Of a stretch of DNA of 64,000 nucleotides, positions 63,855-64,000 are shown piece by piece. The stretch's first letter is position 1. Each line of letters starts with the position of its first letter. The DNA comes from an uncultured Lachnospiraceae bacterium. GTDB taxonomy: Bacteria > Bacillota > Clostridia > Lachnospirales > Lachnospiraceae. The stretch covers positions 1 through 64,000 of the forward strand of contig CATKXY010000006.1 in the NCBI GenBank assembly GCA_949840915.1, in the 5' to 3' direction. Below the pieces are notes generated by a model. The model saw only the letters and a list, made by a program, of their open reading frames with translations. It did not search any database and was not told the origin of the DNA. Position numbers and translations under genes: made by a program.

Positions 63855-64000
63855 TTATCTTACCTTCCAGATCATACACACGGAACCGCCTGCTAAAAGC
63901 ATTGCCGCCATAATCCAGGTGAAAGGAAACGCTCCCCTCTCTGCTGCATGAACGGGCGCTCCATCCATAGCTCCGATCCTGATCTGCTCCTCCATCAGCA
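63855..64000 (-). CDS. C-terminal end of a membrane protein entering from the right edge
   Basis: An open frame runs in from beyond the window and ends with TAA at 63857-63855. The visible 47 residues are an acidic/polar stretch (EEQIRIGAMDGAPVHAAE) followed by one membrane helix (FTWIMAAMLLAGGSVCMIW) and a short basic end. The family cannot be named from this piece. It stops 15 bases upstream of the citrate operon's -35. Confidence 0.6.
   Translation of the reverse strand, partial: LMEEQIRIGAMDGAPVHAAERGAFPFTWIMAAMLLAGGSVCMIWKVR

Overview
The window looks like a chromosomal segment of a spore-forming, GC-rich member of the Clostridia, most likely a gut Lachnospiraceae (inferred from gene content, gene order and protein style; no rRNA is present). 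Sporulation genes yqfC and yqfD, a LysM/GH18 spore-type hydrolase, an NfnAB-type transhydrogenase, formate-tetrahydrofolate ligase with FolD, and a Re-citrate-synthase-type enzyme all fit an anaerobic Firmicute. Almost every gene is on the minus strand. The exceptions are a two-component system at 6.1-8.2 kb and an ABC-F gene at 58.4-60.3 kb. I see no tRNA, rRNA, CRISPR array, insertion sequence or prophage.

Layout. 0.4-6 kb: a carbohydrate-type ABC importer operon (large lipoprotein binding protein, two permeases, a HlyD-like adaptor, no ATPase), divergent from an OmpR-type regulator and kinase. 8.2-13.9 kb: a chemoreceptor, then proA, 5-formyl-THF cyclo-ligase, a DUF896 protein, proB and a divergent Lgt-like gene. 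13.9-19.4 kb: two flavoproteins, a BofC-like membrane protein and an MVF/MATE-like flippase. 19.4-25 kb: yqfC-yqfD-phoH-pgpH-like-ybeY, in the Bacillus order but with an apparently inactivated HD domain, preceded by pyrimidine phosphorylase and a SulP transporter. 27-34.5 kb: GH18 hydrolase, a GntR-controlled ABC exporter, nth, degV, an AAC(3)-like acetyltransferase and two unknowns. 34.5-44.7 kb: rlmH, nfnB-nfnA, a zinc-ribbon/TPR protein, folD, fhs and ftsK. 44.8-46.9 kb: a decayed surface-protein gene lying between ftsK and the ClpP-like tepA. 47-57.6 kb: glycosyltransferases, metY, yebC, a CNNM/CBS protein, orphan mazF, alr, nnr, a coiled-coil protein and rex. 58.4-63.8 kb: ABC-F, then the Re-citrate synthase - FCD/GntR - isocitrate dehydrogenase operon that should feed 2-oxoglutarate and glutamate synthesis (proBA then makes proline).

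The most unusual signal is non-coding. Two intergenic elements, at about 141-393 and 57991-58292, fold into long imperfect hairpins that enclose two small stem-loops with the same CGGA loop. Their outer arms are unrelated in sequence but still self-complementary, and one inner stem shows four compensatory pair changes and no broken pair between the copies. A different 226-bp hairpin (57713-57938) lies beside the second copy. I recognise none of these as a named family. Regulation is unusually readable at three promoters: the GntR/ABC operon (21-bp inverted repeat around a consensus promoter), the citrate operon (40-bp perfect palindrome containing the -10) and rex (a possible degenerate Rex site at the -35).
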